Translations under genes and position numbers: made by a program
From: 21-14-0-10-47-8 sp966211795
Lineage (GTDB): Bacteria > Bdellovibrionota > Bdellovibrionia > Bdellovibrionales > Bdellovibrionaceae
Length of the DNA stretch: 64,000 nucleotides
Direction: 5' to 3'
NCBI GenBank assembly: GCA_966211795.1
Contig: CBIHNW010000010.1
Coordinates: forward strand, 1-64,000
The notes under the pieces: generated by a model
Told to the model about the DNA's origin: nothing
The model's database searches: none
Seen by the model: only the letters and a program-made list of their open reading frames with translations
Part shown: piece by piece, positions 8,282 to 16,873 of the stretch
Layout: the number at the start of each line of letters is the position of its first letter
How positions within the stretch are numbered: position 1 is the first letter of the stretch

Positions 8282-8657
8282 TGGATTTTCTCCTTCGTTC
8301 TCATTGCACTTGCCGTCGTTGAATCAAGATATCGCAAGTGGCTCGATCAAATTCAAGATGTTCAATCTCAATTTCAAGCTTTAGGCATCGCTTTTAAAAC
8401 TTCATTATTGAAAAAAGTGTGCATTATTTAAAACACAATCGAACTCTGTGTGTCATCTGAAATTAACTCTGTCGTCGATCTGTCGCTTCAGAGCCACAGA
8501 AGGCCCGCAAAACCATGTCCAGTCGCGTGACTTTATTGACTCTAGACAAGACAGGGCATCCAAGGAGATACTGACACCTCACTCACAAATCTTCCAGTTT
8601 TCGGCCCTGCTACCATGGCAACCCCAATCTGGAATTCAGACGGAGGACACGCAAAAT
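8282..8657. other. Divergent intergenic region, no gene seen
   Basis: These 376 bases separate manC (minus) and the aminotransferase (plus) and should hold both promoters. The frame of the aminotransferase stays open upstream to 8448, but that extension matches nothing expected of the family and lacks a ribosome site. No clear -35/-10 pair stands out. Confidence 0.5.
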
Positions 8658-9779
8658 ATGTCGACACCACAAATTCCTTTTATCGACTTGAAGACTCAGT
8701 ACAAAGCATTGAAATCAGATATTGATGCTCGCATTCAAAAAGTTTTAGAGCATGGCGCTTACATCAATGGTCCCGAAGTCGTTGAATTGGAAAAAAAATT
8801 AAATGAATTCACAGGTGCGAAAGCGTCCCTGGCTTGCTCGAATGGAACTGACGCCTTGTTGATTCCACTGATGGCTTTGGGAATCGGTGCCGGCGACGAA
8901 GTCATCACCACGGCATTTTCATTCATCGCGACGGCCGAAGTGATTGTTCTGGCGGGCGCGACTCCGGTGTACGTTGATATCGATCCAAAAACTTTCAATC
9001 TCGATCCAGCCCAAGTCGAAAAAGCGATCACTTCAAAAACAAAAGCCATCATGCCGGTGTCTTTGTACGGCCAGCTTCCAGACATGGACGCCTTGCAAAG
9101 CATCGCAAAAAAGCACGGCATTCATATCATCGAAGATGCCGCCCAAAGTTTCGGCGCAACCTACAAGGGCAAACGCAGCTGCAGCCTGACCATTGCATCC
9201 GGCACCAGCTTCTTTCCGGCGAAACCGCTCGGCGCTTACGGCGATGGCGGCGCGATGTTCACCAATGACGAAAAGCTGGCGGTCGTGATGAAAGAAATCC
9301 GCGAGCACGGCTCTGAAAGCCGATACTATCACACCCGGCTGGGCATGAACGCGCGCCTGGATACCATGCAATGTGCAATCTTGTTGTCAAAGCTTGAGCG
9401 CTATCCTTGGGAAATCGAGCAGCGCCAAAAAATCGCACACAAATTCAATGATGCCTTCTCAAGCATCAAGGCGAAAGATTTCTCCTACCCGATGGTGGCC
9501 GAAGGTCATCAAAGCGTTTGGGCTCAGTACACGGTGACTGTTGGAGATCGCGCGGGCTTCCAGAAGAAATTGCAAGAAGCTGGCGTTCCAACCAGCATTC
9601 ACTATCCACGCATCATGCCCGAGCAACCTTGGTACAAACAAAACGCAAACAAGTGCATTGGTGATTTGCAAAACGCTCGCTGGGCGGCCGAGCACGTGAT
9701 CAGCTTGCCGATGTATCCGGACATGGATGAAAAAACACAAACCTACATTATCGAACAAGTTCTGAAAGCGGTGAAGTGA
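8658..9779 (+). CDS. WbpE/GnnB-type DegT aminotransferase
   Basis: This 373-residue PLP enzyme starts at ATG 8658, with CGGAGG ten bases upstream; the family N-terminus (PFIDLKTQY) begins right there. Lys189 in SFFPAKPLGAYGDGG is the PLP lysine, and EDAAQSFGA at 159-167 binds the cofactor. It closely follows what I know of WbpE, which aminates C3 of UDP-2-acetamido-3-oxo-glucuronate; the related GnnB makes UDP-2,3-diamino glucose for lipid A. No oxidoreductase partner is adjacent. The kdsA start overlaps its stop, so the pair is an operon and a role in LPS is likely. Substrate is inferred. Confidence 0.9.
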   Translation: MSTPQIPFIDLKTQYKALKSDIDARIQKVLEHGAYINGPEVVELEKKLNEFTGAKASLACSNGTDALLIPLMALGIGAGDEVITTAFSFIATAEVIVLAGATPVYVDIDPKTFNLDPAQVEKAITSKTKAIMPVSLYGQLPDMDALQSIAKKHGIHIIEDAAQSFGATYKGKRSCSLTIASGTSFFPAKPLGAYGDGGAMFTNDEKLAVVMKEIREHGSESRYYHTRLGMNARLDTMQCAILLSKLERYPWEIEQRQKIAHKFNDAFSSIKAKDFSYPMVAEGHQSVWAQYTVTVGDRAGFQKKLQEAGVPTSIHYPRIMPEQPWYKQNANKCIGDLQNARWAAEHVISLPMYPDMDEKTQTYIIEQVLKAVK

Positions 9780-10633
9780 TCATGACTGGTTTTACGGCGC
9801 TTCCTAACACGGTCTCGATGAAGACCTCGAGCGGCACCATCACCTGGGGTGACGCTAAAAAATGGGTTCTGTTCGCAGGACCCGACATCATTGAAGACGA
9901 AGGCATGGTGCTCGAGACCGGAAAAGAAATCAAACGCGTGACCCAGGCCTTGGGCATTCCGTGGATCTTGAAATGCTCGTTCGACAAGGCCAATCGCCAA
10001 AGCTCAAGCTCTTTTCGCGGTCCGGGCGCAGACAATGCTTTGAAAAGTCTCGAGCGAATTAAAAAAGAATTGGACGTCCCACTTTTGACTGACGTGCATG
10101 AAACGATTCAAGTGGCGGACACGGCTCGTGTCGCCGACGTGATTCAGATTCCGGCCTTTCTTTCCCGCCAGACTGACCTTTTGGTCGAGACCGCAAAGAC
10201 CGGTAAAATCATTCACATCAAAAAGGGTCAATTCCTGGCGCCTTGGGATATGAAAGCGATCGCGCAGAAAGCGGTGAACGCCGGCAATAAAAATATTTTG
10301 CTTTGCGAGCGCGGCACGACTTTCGGTTACAATCGTTTGATCAACGACATGACCGGCTTGATCGAAATGCGCAATCTGGGATTTCCGGTGATCATGGACT
10401 GCACCCACTCGACCCAATTGCCGGGCGCAACCGGCGAAAGCTCAGGCGGACGCGGTGAAATGGTTTGGCCTCTGGCCCGCGCGGCGATGGCCGTCGGCGT
10501 GGACGGAATTTTTCTCGAGACCCATCCGAATCCGGAAAAAGCATTATGCGACGGTCCGACCTCATTGCCCCTGCGCAATCTGGAAAAAATGCTGACCAAT
10601 CTGCAGAATATCTGGAAGACCCATTTCGTTTAA
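9776..10633 (+). CDS. kdsA: 3-deoxy-D-manno-octulosonate 8-P synthase
   Basis: KdsA condenses arabinose-5-phosphate with phosphoenolpyruvate to Kdo-8-phosphate for LPS inner core. The 285-residue length is normal. Family features are FAGPDIIED near the N-terminus, KCSFDKANRQSSSSFRGPG at about 64-82, TDVHE, IPAFLSRQTDLL and CERGTTFGYNRLINDM. Starts at GTG 9776 (overlapping the aminotransferase stop) or ATG 9782 are both possible. It is translationally coupled to the aminotransferase. A 13-bp stem-loop follows its stop. Confidence 0.96.
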   Translation: MIMTGFTALPNTVSMKTSSGTITWGDAKKWVLFAGPDIIEDEGMVLETGKEIKRVTQALGIPWILKCSFDKANRQSSSSFRGPGADNALKSLERIKKELDVPLLTDVHETIQVADTARVADVIQIPAFLSRQTDLLVETAKTGKIIHIKKGQFLAPWDMKAIAQKAVNAGNKNILLCERGTTFGYNRLINDMTGLIEMRNLGFPVIMDCTHSTQLPGATGESSGGRGEMVWPLARAAMAVGVDGIFLETHPNPEKALCDGPTSLPLRNLEKMLTNLQNIWKTHFV

Positions 10634-10651
10634 GGTCTCAAAGAATCAGGC

Positions 10652-10683
10652 TCAAAGCTGATCGCGATGCCGATCAGCTTTGA
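10652..10683. terminator. Bidirectional stem-loop between kdsA and phosphatase gene
   Basis: Arms TCAAAGCTGATCG (10652-10664) and CGATCAGCTTTGA (10671-10683) are perfect over 13 bp with a 6-base loop. The T-runs are poor on both sides, so termination efficiency is uncertain. It overlaps the last codons of the convergent gene. Confidence 0.55.
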
Positions 10684-11672
10684 AAGATTTCTTTCAGCGA
10701 AGAAATTTCGACCGAATTCAGTCCAATGGGACTGCGAGATAGTAACGGCCATTCTCGCCATTTTTTGAGTTCTTCCGACGTGCGCGGCGATCGCAAAAGA
10801 TGCACCTTCGAAATTCCAGCCAAAACGCCCGCCATCAAATCGCTGGCGCAATCTCCGACCAAAATAGATTTTGAAAGATCAATCCGAAGTTCGCCTGCCG
10901 CCTGGTGAATCATCCCTGGCCGTGGCTTTCTCAGGCTTCGACGAACCAAGCCTTCTGGCAACTGACTTTGTTCAAAAAAGGGCGCGCGCATGATGCGATC
11001 TACGAATAGCCCCTCTTGCGCAAGCAAGGTCTGCATTCGCAAGGTCACCTGGTCGTACTGCTCCCACGAAATCATTCCGCGTCCGATACCAGATTGATTT
11101 GTAATGATCACGATCCGAAAGTTTTTTTCTCGGGCCCTCAGCAATGTTTCTTTGATATCGGGACGGATTCTGACTTGAGCCGGATCTCGAATGTAATCTA
11201 CATCTTCGATCACAACGCCATCTCGATCTAAGAACAACGCCCCGTTATCGCGACGACCATCAAAGCAGAGGTCTTCTCGATGCGGAGCAATTTTTTTCAG
11301 GACGCCACCAAGACCCAGCAATGCCGAACGAAGATCCTTTTCCTGAATTTGGTAATCGGCCAGATCCAATCCAATATTTTTTTCCGCAATGCAGGCGATC
11401 TGGGCCGAGGTTTGTGAGGCCAACTGCCACAACTGATCAATGGATAGCTTCTCAACAAAAATCAGGTCTTTCACCGAAATGCTTTTCAAGAAGGGCACAT
11501 CTTCGATCGATTTTCTCTCGAAGAACAAAACATCCGGGACCATATTGAGCAGGCCCTCGGAAATTTCGCCGGTTGAGATGACCCGACCGCCATCCAAGGT
11601 GACGCCGGCCAAAGCCCCCAGAATGGGGTTTTCATTGTACGCATTCGCTAGGATTCGACTGGCTTCGTTCAT
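10674..11672 (-). CDS. GmhB-like HAD phosphatase with N-terminal extension
   Basis: Residues about 144-332 form a HAD histidinol-phosphatase/GmhB-type domain: LFLDRDGVV with nucleophile Asp149 and Asp151, ITNQSGIGRG, KPRPGM and VGDCASDLMAG. The family removes the C7 phosphate of heptose-1,7-bisphosphate in ADP/GDP-heptose synthesis, or phosphates of similar sugars. Usual GmhB proteins are about 190 residues; here an extra 140 residues precede it. The extension has alternating hydrophobic segments and no motif I recognise, so it is not the usual HldE fusion. The start overlaps the ugd stop by 4 bp, forming an operon with ugd. Confidence 0.85.
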   Translation of the reverse strand: MNEASRILANAYNENPILGALAGVTLDGGRVISTGEISEGLLNMVPDVLFFERKSIEDVPFLKSISVKDLIFVEKLSIDQLWQLASQTSAQIACIAEKNIGLDLADYQIQEKDLRSALLGLGGVLKKIAPHREDLCFDGRRDNGALFLDRDGVVIEDVDYIRDPAQVRIRPDIKETLLRAREKNFRIVIITNQSGIGRGMISWEQYDQVTLRMQTLLAQEGLFVDRIMRAPFFEQSQLPEGLVRRSLRKPRPGMIHQAAGELRIDLSKSILVGDCASDLMAGVLAGISKVHLLRSPRTSEELKKWREWPLLSRSPIGLNSVEISSLKEIFQS

Positions 11673-13015
11673 ACCGACACCGAAGGACCGATCACCGGGC
11701 GACCGATCGAATGATACTCGTAGCCCGCTTCTTTCATCACTTTCAGACTGAAAAGATTTCGCCCATCAAAAATCAATGGACGCTTCAGCAGGCTTTTCAT
11801 TTTCTCAAAGTTTGGTTCTTTAAATGACTTCCACTCGGTAACGATAACCAATGCCGAGGAATCTTTTAAGCAGTCATATTGATCTTCAACAAAGGTCAAA
11901 GCTGCATGCCCACCAAAGTGTCGCTTGGCGTTTTCAGCTGCCACTGGATCATAAATCGTGATCTCCGCTCCGGCGTCGACCAATCCCTGGACCACATCCA
12001 AAGATGGAGCATCGCGAATGTCATCGGTTCCTGGCTTAAAGGCAACTCCCCACAATCCAATCTTATGACCCTTCAAACTGCCACGAAAGGTCTTTTTGAT
12101 TTGATATAAGAATTTTTCGCGCTGAAATTGATTGGTCTTTTCAACAGCTTCCAAAATGTCCAAAACTTCATCTTGATCTCGACCGGCTTTGATCAAAGCC
12201 TTTACGTCTTTTGGAAAACAGGATCCGCCATAGCCGACACCCGCAAAAATAAAATGTGGACCAATTCGAAAATCGCTACCAATGCCCCGGCGGACGTTTT
12301 CAATATCCGCACCGACTTTGTCACACACTCGCGAGAACTCATTCATCAAAGAAATTTTTGTCGCCAGCATCGCGTTGGCTGCATACTTGGTCATTTCGGC
12401 CGACAAAAGATCCATCGTTAAATGCGGATTGCCATTCTTCAAGAAAGGCTCATACAAGCGCACCATCATCTCAGCGGCATGATCACTTTCGCAACCCACC
12501 ACCACTCGGGATGGCTTCAGACAATCTTCCAGCGCGTTGCCTTCACGCAAGAATTCAGGATTCGATACCACATCAAATTTAAAGTCCACGCCGCGCTTTT
12601 TCAGGGTCTTTTGGATGATTTCTTTGACTTTCATGCAGGTTCCCACGGGAACTGTGGATTTCGTGATGATCAATTTATAAGAATTCATAAAGGTGGCCAT
12701 GGTCTCAGCAACCTGCAGAACATATTTTAAATCCGCCGAACCATCGATATCTGATGGTGTTCCGACAGCGATAAAGAGCAGGTCACCATTTTCAACTGCG
12801 GACTGGGCTTCGGTTGTGAAAGACACCCGCTTGGCTTTGAGATTGTTTACGATCATCTGATCCAAGCCCGGTTCATAAATCGGACTTTTACCATCTTTCA
12901 GCATCGCAACTTTTTTTGGATCCACATCAACGCAGACGACATCATTGCCCATTTCGGCAAAGCACATACCCGTCACCAGTCCAACGTAGCCAACACCAAA
13001 TACTGAAATTTTCAT
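11669..13015 (-). CDS. ugd: UDP-glucose 6-dehydrogenase
   Basis: This oxidises UDP-glucose (or a UDP-HexNAc) to the uronate with two NAD. The start at ATG 13015 is chosen because the Rossmann motif KISVFGVGYVGLVTG begins there and GGAGAG lies upstream; the frame continues 22 codons further without homology. Catalytic signatures are GGSCFPKDVKAL (Cys near residue 260), NPEFLREG and the C-terminal WGVAFKPGTDDIRDAPS. The length of 448 is normal. It overlaps the downstream phosphatase gene and the upstream ligase gene by 4 bp each, so one transcript is likely. Confidence 0.95.
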   Translation of the reverse strand: MKISVFGVGYVGLVTGMCFAEMGNDVVCVDVDPKKVAMLKDGKSPIYEPGLDQMIVNNLKAKRVSFTTEAQSAVENGDLLFIAVGTPSDIDGSADLKYVLQVAETMATFMNSYKLIITKSTVPVGTCMKVKEIIQKTLKKRGVDFKFDVVSNPEFLREGNALEDCLKPSRVVVGCESDHAAEMMVRLYEPFLKNGNPHLTMDLLSAEMTKYAANAMLATKISLMNEFSRVCDKVGADIENVRRGIGSDFRIGPHFIFAGVGYGGSCFPKDVKALIKAGRDQDEVLDILEAVEKTNQFQREKFLYQIKKTFRGSLKGHKIGLWGVAFKPGTDDIRDAPSLDVVQGLVDAGAEITIYDPVAAENAKRHFGGHAALTFVEDQYDCLKDSSALVIVTEWKSFKEPNFEKMKSLLKRPLIFDGRNLFSLKVMKEAGYEYHSIGRPVIGPSVSV

Positions 13016-14265
13016 GTATCTCTCCGCAACTTCCAGCCCAACAATGAATGTTTCTTGGCCAAATAAACAGTATAAGCCCAAATCAACATCACCGCAAAAC
13101 GCACTTTCGAGTGTTCAAAATTAGCCTCGGTCAACCCGGCGATCAAAAAAGTTCCTTGCCCCAACAAGAACCCAAAAGCAACGCCGCGGTCCCACAAGTC
13201 CGCCGACTCGAATTTCCATATTTTCCAGGCTTGCAGTAAAAAGAAATACCAAATGACCAGGTAAACAATTAATCCTAAAATTCCGGTCCCTGCCGCCAAA
13301 TGCAAATATTCATTGTGCGCGTGGCTGACCAAAGTGGTCTTTGGCACATTCAGGCGCTCATAATACTTTGGCAGCTCTCTGGTGTTTTGGCCATACCCCA
13401 AGCCAAAAATCGGATTTTCTCTGAATATTAAAAAATGCGACTTCCAGATGAGCTTGCGTTCGCTTTCCCCTTGCGCTTCAGAAATGGTACTGCCAACGCG
13501 CCAGCGAAACTCTGCTGAACCAAAATGCAATGCCGATACGGTTAGGACAAAAACCGTCAAACATGCCAGCGCATATCGGGGCCGCCACAAAAGCAAACCC
13601 AACATCAACGCGATGATAAAGCCAATCCAGACCCCACGCGTGAACGTAAAATACAACCCACATGAAGCTATCAACAGCGTCACCACAGCGAAAAGTCGCT
13701 GCTTTTTGGACCAATTTTTTTGATCAAATAGAAAGATTCCCAGCAGAAAACAGAGGAACAATACAAACGAGTGCGCAAATGTCATTGGATTGACAAAAAA
13801 ACCGCCTGCACGTCGGATGTCGCCAATGATGTCACCACCATAACGAAACTCGTGCAAAATTTCCCAATTTGTTAAATACAAAAATAAGTTCACGAATCCG
13901 ATAAAGAAAATAAAGCCCAGCACGAAATTCAAACTGCGGCGAGACGGCTTCATGATTTGAAAAACTTCGATCAGGATATATAAAATCAAAACCCATTTGA
14001 ACTCGATAATCCGGGTCAGGGCATAAGCAAGATCGAAAGGATTCAGGATAAAGCCGATGATGACAATCACCACCCACGCAATCCAAGCTTTTTCCAAGCC
14101 GAACTTATGCCACAAAGACAGCTTGTTTTGACCATTGGATTGACTGGACCTCCAAACCAACCATGCCCACTGGCCACAAAGAAGAATTGAAAAAAAGTCC
14201 ATGGCCGATTGAGACACGAGGACTGAAATCGTAAACAGAAGAAAAAACCAACGAAGTGCTTTCAT
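13012..14265 (-). CDS. O-antigen ligase/polymerase family membrane protein
   Basis: A polytopic membrane protein with about ten to twelve hydrophobic segments and the Wzy_C/WaaL signature. FTFTRGVWIGF starts the conserved domain, and SHAHNEYLHLAAGTGILGL is the periplasmic His-x-Asn loop typical of the family. It either ligates polymer to lipid A core or polymerises repeat units in the periplasm; sequence alone does not separate WaaL from Wzy. Start MKALRW at 14265 is preferred because the earlier in-frame start overlaps the divergent gene and is hydrophilic. The length is about 417 residues. Confidence 0.9.
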   Translation of the reverse strand: MKALRWFFLLFTISVLVSQSAMDFFSILLCGQWAWLVWRSSQSNGQNKLSLWHKFGLEKAWIAWVVIVIIGFILNPFDLAYALTRIIEFKWVLILYILIEVFQIMKPSRRSLNFVLGFIFFIGFVNLFLYLTNWEILHEFRYGGDIIGDIRRAGGFFVNPMTFAHSFVLFLCFLLGIFLFDQKNWSKKQRLFAVVTLLIASCGLYFTFTRGVWIGFIIALMLGLLLWRPRYALACLTVFVLTVSALHFGSAEFRWRVGSTISEAQGESERKLIWKSHFLIFRENPIFGLGYGQNTRELPKYYERLNVPKTTLVSHAHNEYLHLAAGTGILGLIVYLVIWYFFLLQAWKIWKFESADLWDRGVAFGFLLGQGTFLIAGLTEANFEHSKVRFAVMLIWAYTVYLAKKHSLLGWKLRRDT

Positions 14266-14313
14266 GAAGAAATCATATTGCCAAATTTCCCGAGTTTTTT
14301 TAACTTCTTCCGA

Positions 14314-15705
14314 ATGAAACTTTTGATCCTGACACCCATAGCCGAGCGCGATGTTCATTTCTACCTAGCGACTGCCAATGCCCTGAGATCTGACACCGAA
14401 CTGAAGATTCTCTTTTTCTCATTCTACCAACCTGGCAACGATCTCATTCGCCAGCAAGGCTTCGAAGTGTTCGACCCCTATCAACCTCTCGAAGAAACCT
14501 TACCTGTGGCTTGGAATGCACAGTTTATTGAACAAAACTTCCAGACATGGCCTTTGAAAGAGCTAATTGCTCACGAAAAGCTGACTTTCGGCCTCTCCTC
14601 GGATCAGGCCGTTCTCGACAAGTTCAGACAGATGTTTTTCACCTGTGATGTTTTGTTAAGAAATATCGAAGAAACGTATCCTTCCTCGGAACGCTATGTC
14701 CTGCAAGAACTTGCGGGATTTGTCGGTCCCCTTGCATTGTTCTACACATCAATGAAACGCGGATGGACCAACTTCTTCACCGAACCAAGCTTTTTCAAAG
14801 GCCGCATCCATGTGCTAAAGAACAATCTCAACTTGTACATTCCCGAGACGCCCTCGACTGAAGATTCAGTCAACCAAGTCCGCACCTATCTGCAAAAGGC
14901 GATTGAGCAAAAAGTTGTCGTCGCGGCGGTTAAGGACGCTCACCATTACAAAGACATGGGTTTCGGCAAAGTTTTCAACGCCATGAATTTTCAAAAGCTC
15001 TCAAAAAAGATTTTCTACAAATACGTTAAAGGCCAACGGCAAGAATTTGACCACATCTGGAATCATGTTCGCCGATATTTGATCATGTTGAAAAATCGCC
15101 GGCAAAACGAAAAAGTATATGCTTCTTTGGCGTCCCTGCCGGCAGATGCAAAACTTTTTTATTTTCCTTTTCACGTGCAGCTGGATTTCTCCCTGACCAT
15201 TCGCACGCCAATGTGGTTGGATCAATTGGCGCTGATTGAAAAACTGCTTCCGCACCTACCAAAAAATGCGATCTTAGTGGCAAAAGAGCACCCGGCTTCC
15301 ATCGGTTGCCTGGATCAGGAACGATTGATGAGGGTCCTGAAAAATCCACAGTTTCGACTCTTGCATCCGCAGATCAATAGCCATGATATTTTGGATCGCT
15401 CAAACGCAGTGGTGACAATCAACTCGAAGGTGGGAGCCGAAGCCTTATCTCGCGGAATGCCGGTTTTGACTTTTGGAAATGCATTTTACACCAATCGTGG
15501 TCTCACCCCCCATTTTGCAGATTGGAAACAAGTGGAAGCCTGGTTCAATCAAGCCTTGCAATCGAAAGGAGCTGTCTCTGAAAACTGGCTGCACTTTCTG
15601 GGAAATGTTTGGCGCGACAGCTTCCCGACCGAGCTTTACGATTTAAGTCCAGGCAACGTGCAAGATTTCTCTCGGTGCATTGAGAAAGTGCTCAATTCCA
15701 AATAA
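14314..15705 (+). CDS. Capsule-type (KpsC/KpsS-like) glycosyltransferase
   Basis: A 463-residue cytoplasmic protein starting at MKLLILTPIAERD. The C-terminal half shows KEHPASIG followed by INSKVGAEALSRGMPVLTFGNAFY, which is the layout of Capsule_synth (PF05159) enzymes such as the Kdo transferases KpsC/KpsS and LipB. A nucleotide-sugar transferase for surface polysaccharide is likely; whether it transfers Kdo is unknown, but kdsA is close. It is divergent from the ligase gene (48 bp between starts), so the promoters overlap. Confidence 0.8.
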   Translation: MKLLILTPIAERDVHFYLATANALRSDTELKILFFSFYQPGNDLIRQQGFEVFDPYQPLEETLPVAWNAQFIEQNFQTWPLKELIAHEKLTFGLSSDQAVLDKFRQMFFTCDVLLRNIEETYPSSERYVLQELAGFVGPLALFYTSMKRGWTNFFTEPSFFKGRIHVLKNNLNLYIPETPSTEDSVNQVRTYLQKAIEQKVVVAAVKDAHHYKDMGFGKVFNAMNFQKLSKKIFYKYVKGQRQEFDHIWNHVRRYLIMLKNRRQNEKVYASLASLPADAKLFYFPFHVQLDFSLTIRTPMWLDQLALIEKLLPHLPKNAILVAKEHPASIGCLDQERLMRVLKNPQFRLLHPQINSHDILDRSNAVVTINSKVGAEALSRGMPVLTFGNAFYTNRGLTPHFADWKQVEAWFNQALQSKGAVSENWLHFLGNVWRDSFPTELYDLSPGNVQDFSRCIEKVLNSK

Positions 15706-15748
15706 GCCGCGTTTCCACGACCAGGACCGCTGTGCAGATCAGGAGAGC

Positions 15749-16873
15749 CTATTTGCCGACCAGCTCAAAATAGACTTTTTTGGTCCGATCCGCCGTCTTT
15801 TGCGCCGTAAATTCCTGAAAAGCCCGAGCCTGAGCCTGCAGAGAAAGCTTCTTTAATAGAATCGGATCATTCTGAAGCCGACGGATCGCTTGAACCAAAG
15901 CCTTTGAATCTCTTGGTGGGACCGTCAGACCTGTTTCTTCGTTCAGATTCACAAAACTCACACCGTTTTGCAGGTCGCTGCCGACAACGGCTTTGCCGCA
16001 GATCATCGCTTCGACTTGGGTATAACCAAACGCTTCAGTCCTATCGACAGACGGAAAGCAAAACAGATCACAAGCATGCAAGTGCACGACAAGATCTTCA
16101 AATGACAAAGAGCCCACAAAATCGATTTTCGACAGATTGCTTTGCGCTTTCAGTTCTTCAGTCAACGGACCCGAACCGCCCAAAATCAGATGGCAATTTG
16201 GAAGATCCTTCATCGCTTGGATTAAATATTCGAAACCTTTGTAATAAACATGGCGGCCCATCGCGAACAGCAGGAATTTTCCTTGGTGCTTTGCCCGAAT
16301 CTCTTCCACCTTCTTTTGTCTTACAGGCGTCAGTTCGAACCGACTTTCTTCAATTCCAAACGGCGTCACCGTGATCCGCGATTCGACGTCCGCCTCTTGC
16401 AATTGAGGACAGCTTTCCAAATGTCTCGGCGTTGCCAGCAAAACGCGACTGACGCGTTTCATGAAGAATTTCACTAAGGGCTGATAGAATTTCACCATTT
16501 GTTTCTGGCGAACAATATCGGAATGCCAGGTCACCACAATCGGTTGTTTTGGCCGTAGCAATAGCACGGTCAGCAGGGACAAGGGATCGGGAAAATTCAA
16601 ATGCAGAATTTGATAATTCCGCGTGCGCAATAACTTCCAAGCCCAGTAAAAAAATGTCGGAGAGATTGGCACCGAAGCGAAGAGACCAAAGCTGGCGACG
16701 GCAACTTTGGTCCCAAAAGGCATTTGCTTCACCAAAGTCTGCGGTCCCGCCCCCGATACCAGCTGATCCATCTGAACATCGGGACCGATATGCTTGGCGA
16801 TCAGCTCGGCATAAAATTGGACGCCGCCCTTGGTTTGTTCAAAATCGTAGCGACCAAATTGCAAGACACGCAT
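15749..16873 (-). CDS. GT4 glycosyltransferase
   Basis: A 374-residue GT-B fold enzyme. The N-terminal domain has the acceptor-side loop KGGVQFYAELIA. The C-terminal donor domain shows FAMGRHVYYKGFEYLIQAM, LGGSGPLTEEL and the nucleotide-sugar E-x7-E region EAFGYTQVEAMICGKAVV. These mark retaining family GT4. The acceptor is probably the lipid-linked sugar made by the WbaP-like enzyme, whose stop codon directly abuts this ATG (TAG-ATG). Donor unknown; GDP-mannose from manC is one candidate. Confidence 0.92.
   Translation of the reverse strand: MRVLQFGRYDFEQTKGGVQFYAELIAKHIGPDVQMDQLVSGAGPQTLVKQMPFGTKVAVASFGLFASVPISPTFFYWAWKLLRTRNYQILHLNFPDPLSLLTVLLLRPKQPIVVTWHSDIVRQKQMVKFYQPLVKFFMKRVSRVLLATPRHLESCPQLQEADVESRITVTPFGIEESRFELTPVRQKKVEEIRAKHQGKFLLFAMGRHVYYKGFEYLIQAMKDLPNCHLILGGSGPLTEELKAQSNLSKIDFVGSLSFEDLVVHLHACDLFCFPSVDRTEAFGYTQVEAMICGKAVVGSDLQNGVSFVNLNEETGLTVPPRDSKALVQAIRRLQNDPILLKKLSLQAQARAFQEFTAQKTADRTKKVYFELVGK

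Noticed and set aside
8448..8657. N-terminal extension of the WbpE/GnnB-type aminotransferase
   Set aside because: The family N-terminus and a good ribosome site are at ATG 8658; the extension looks non-coding.
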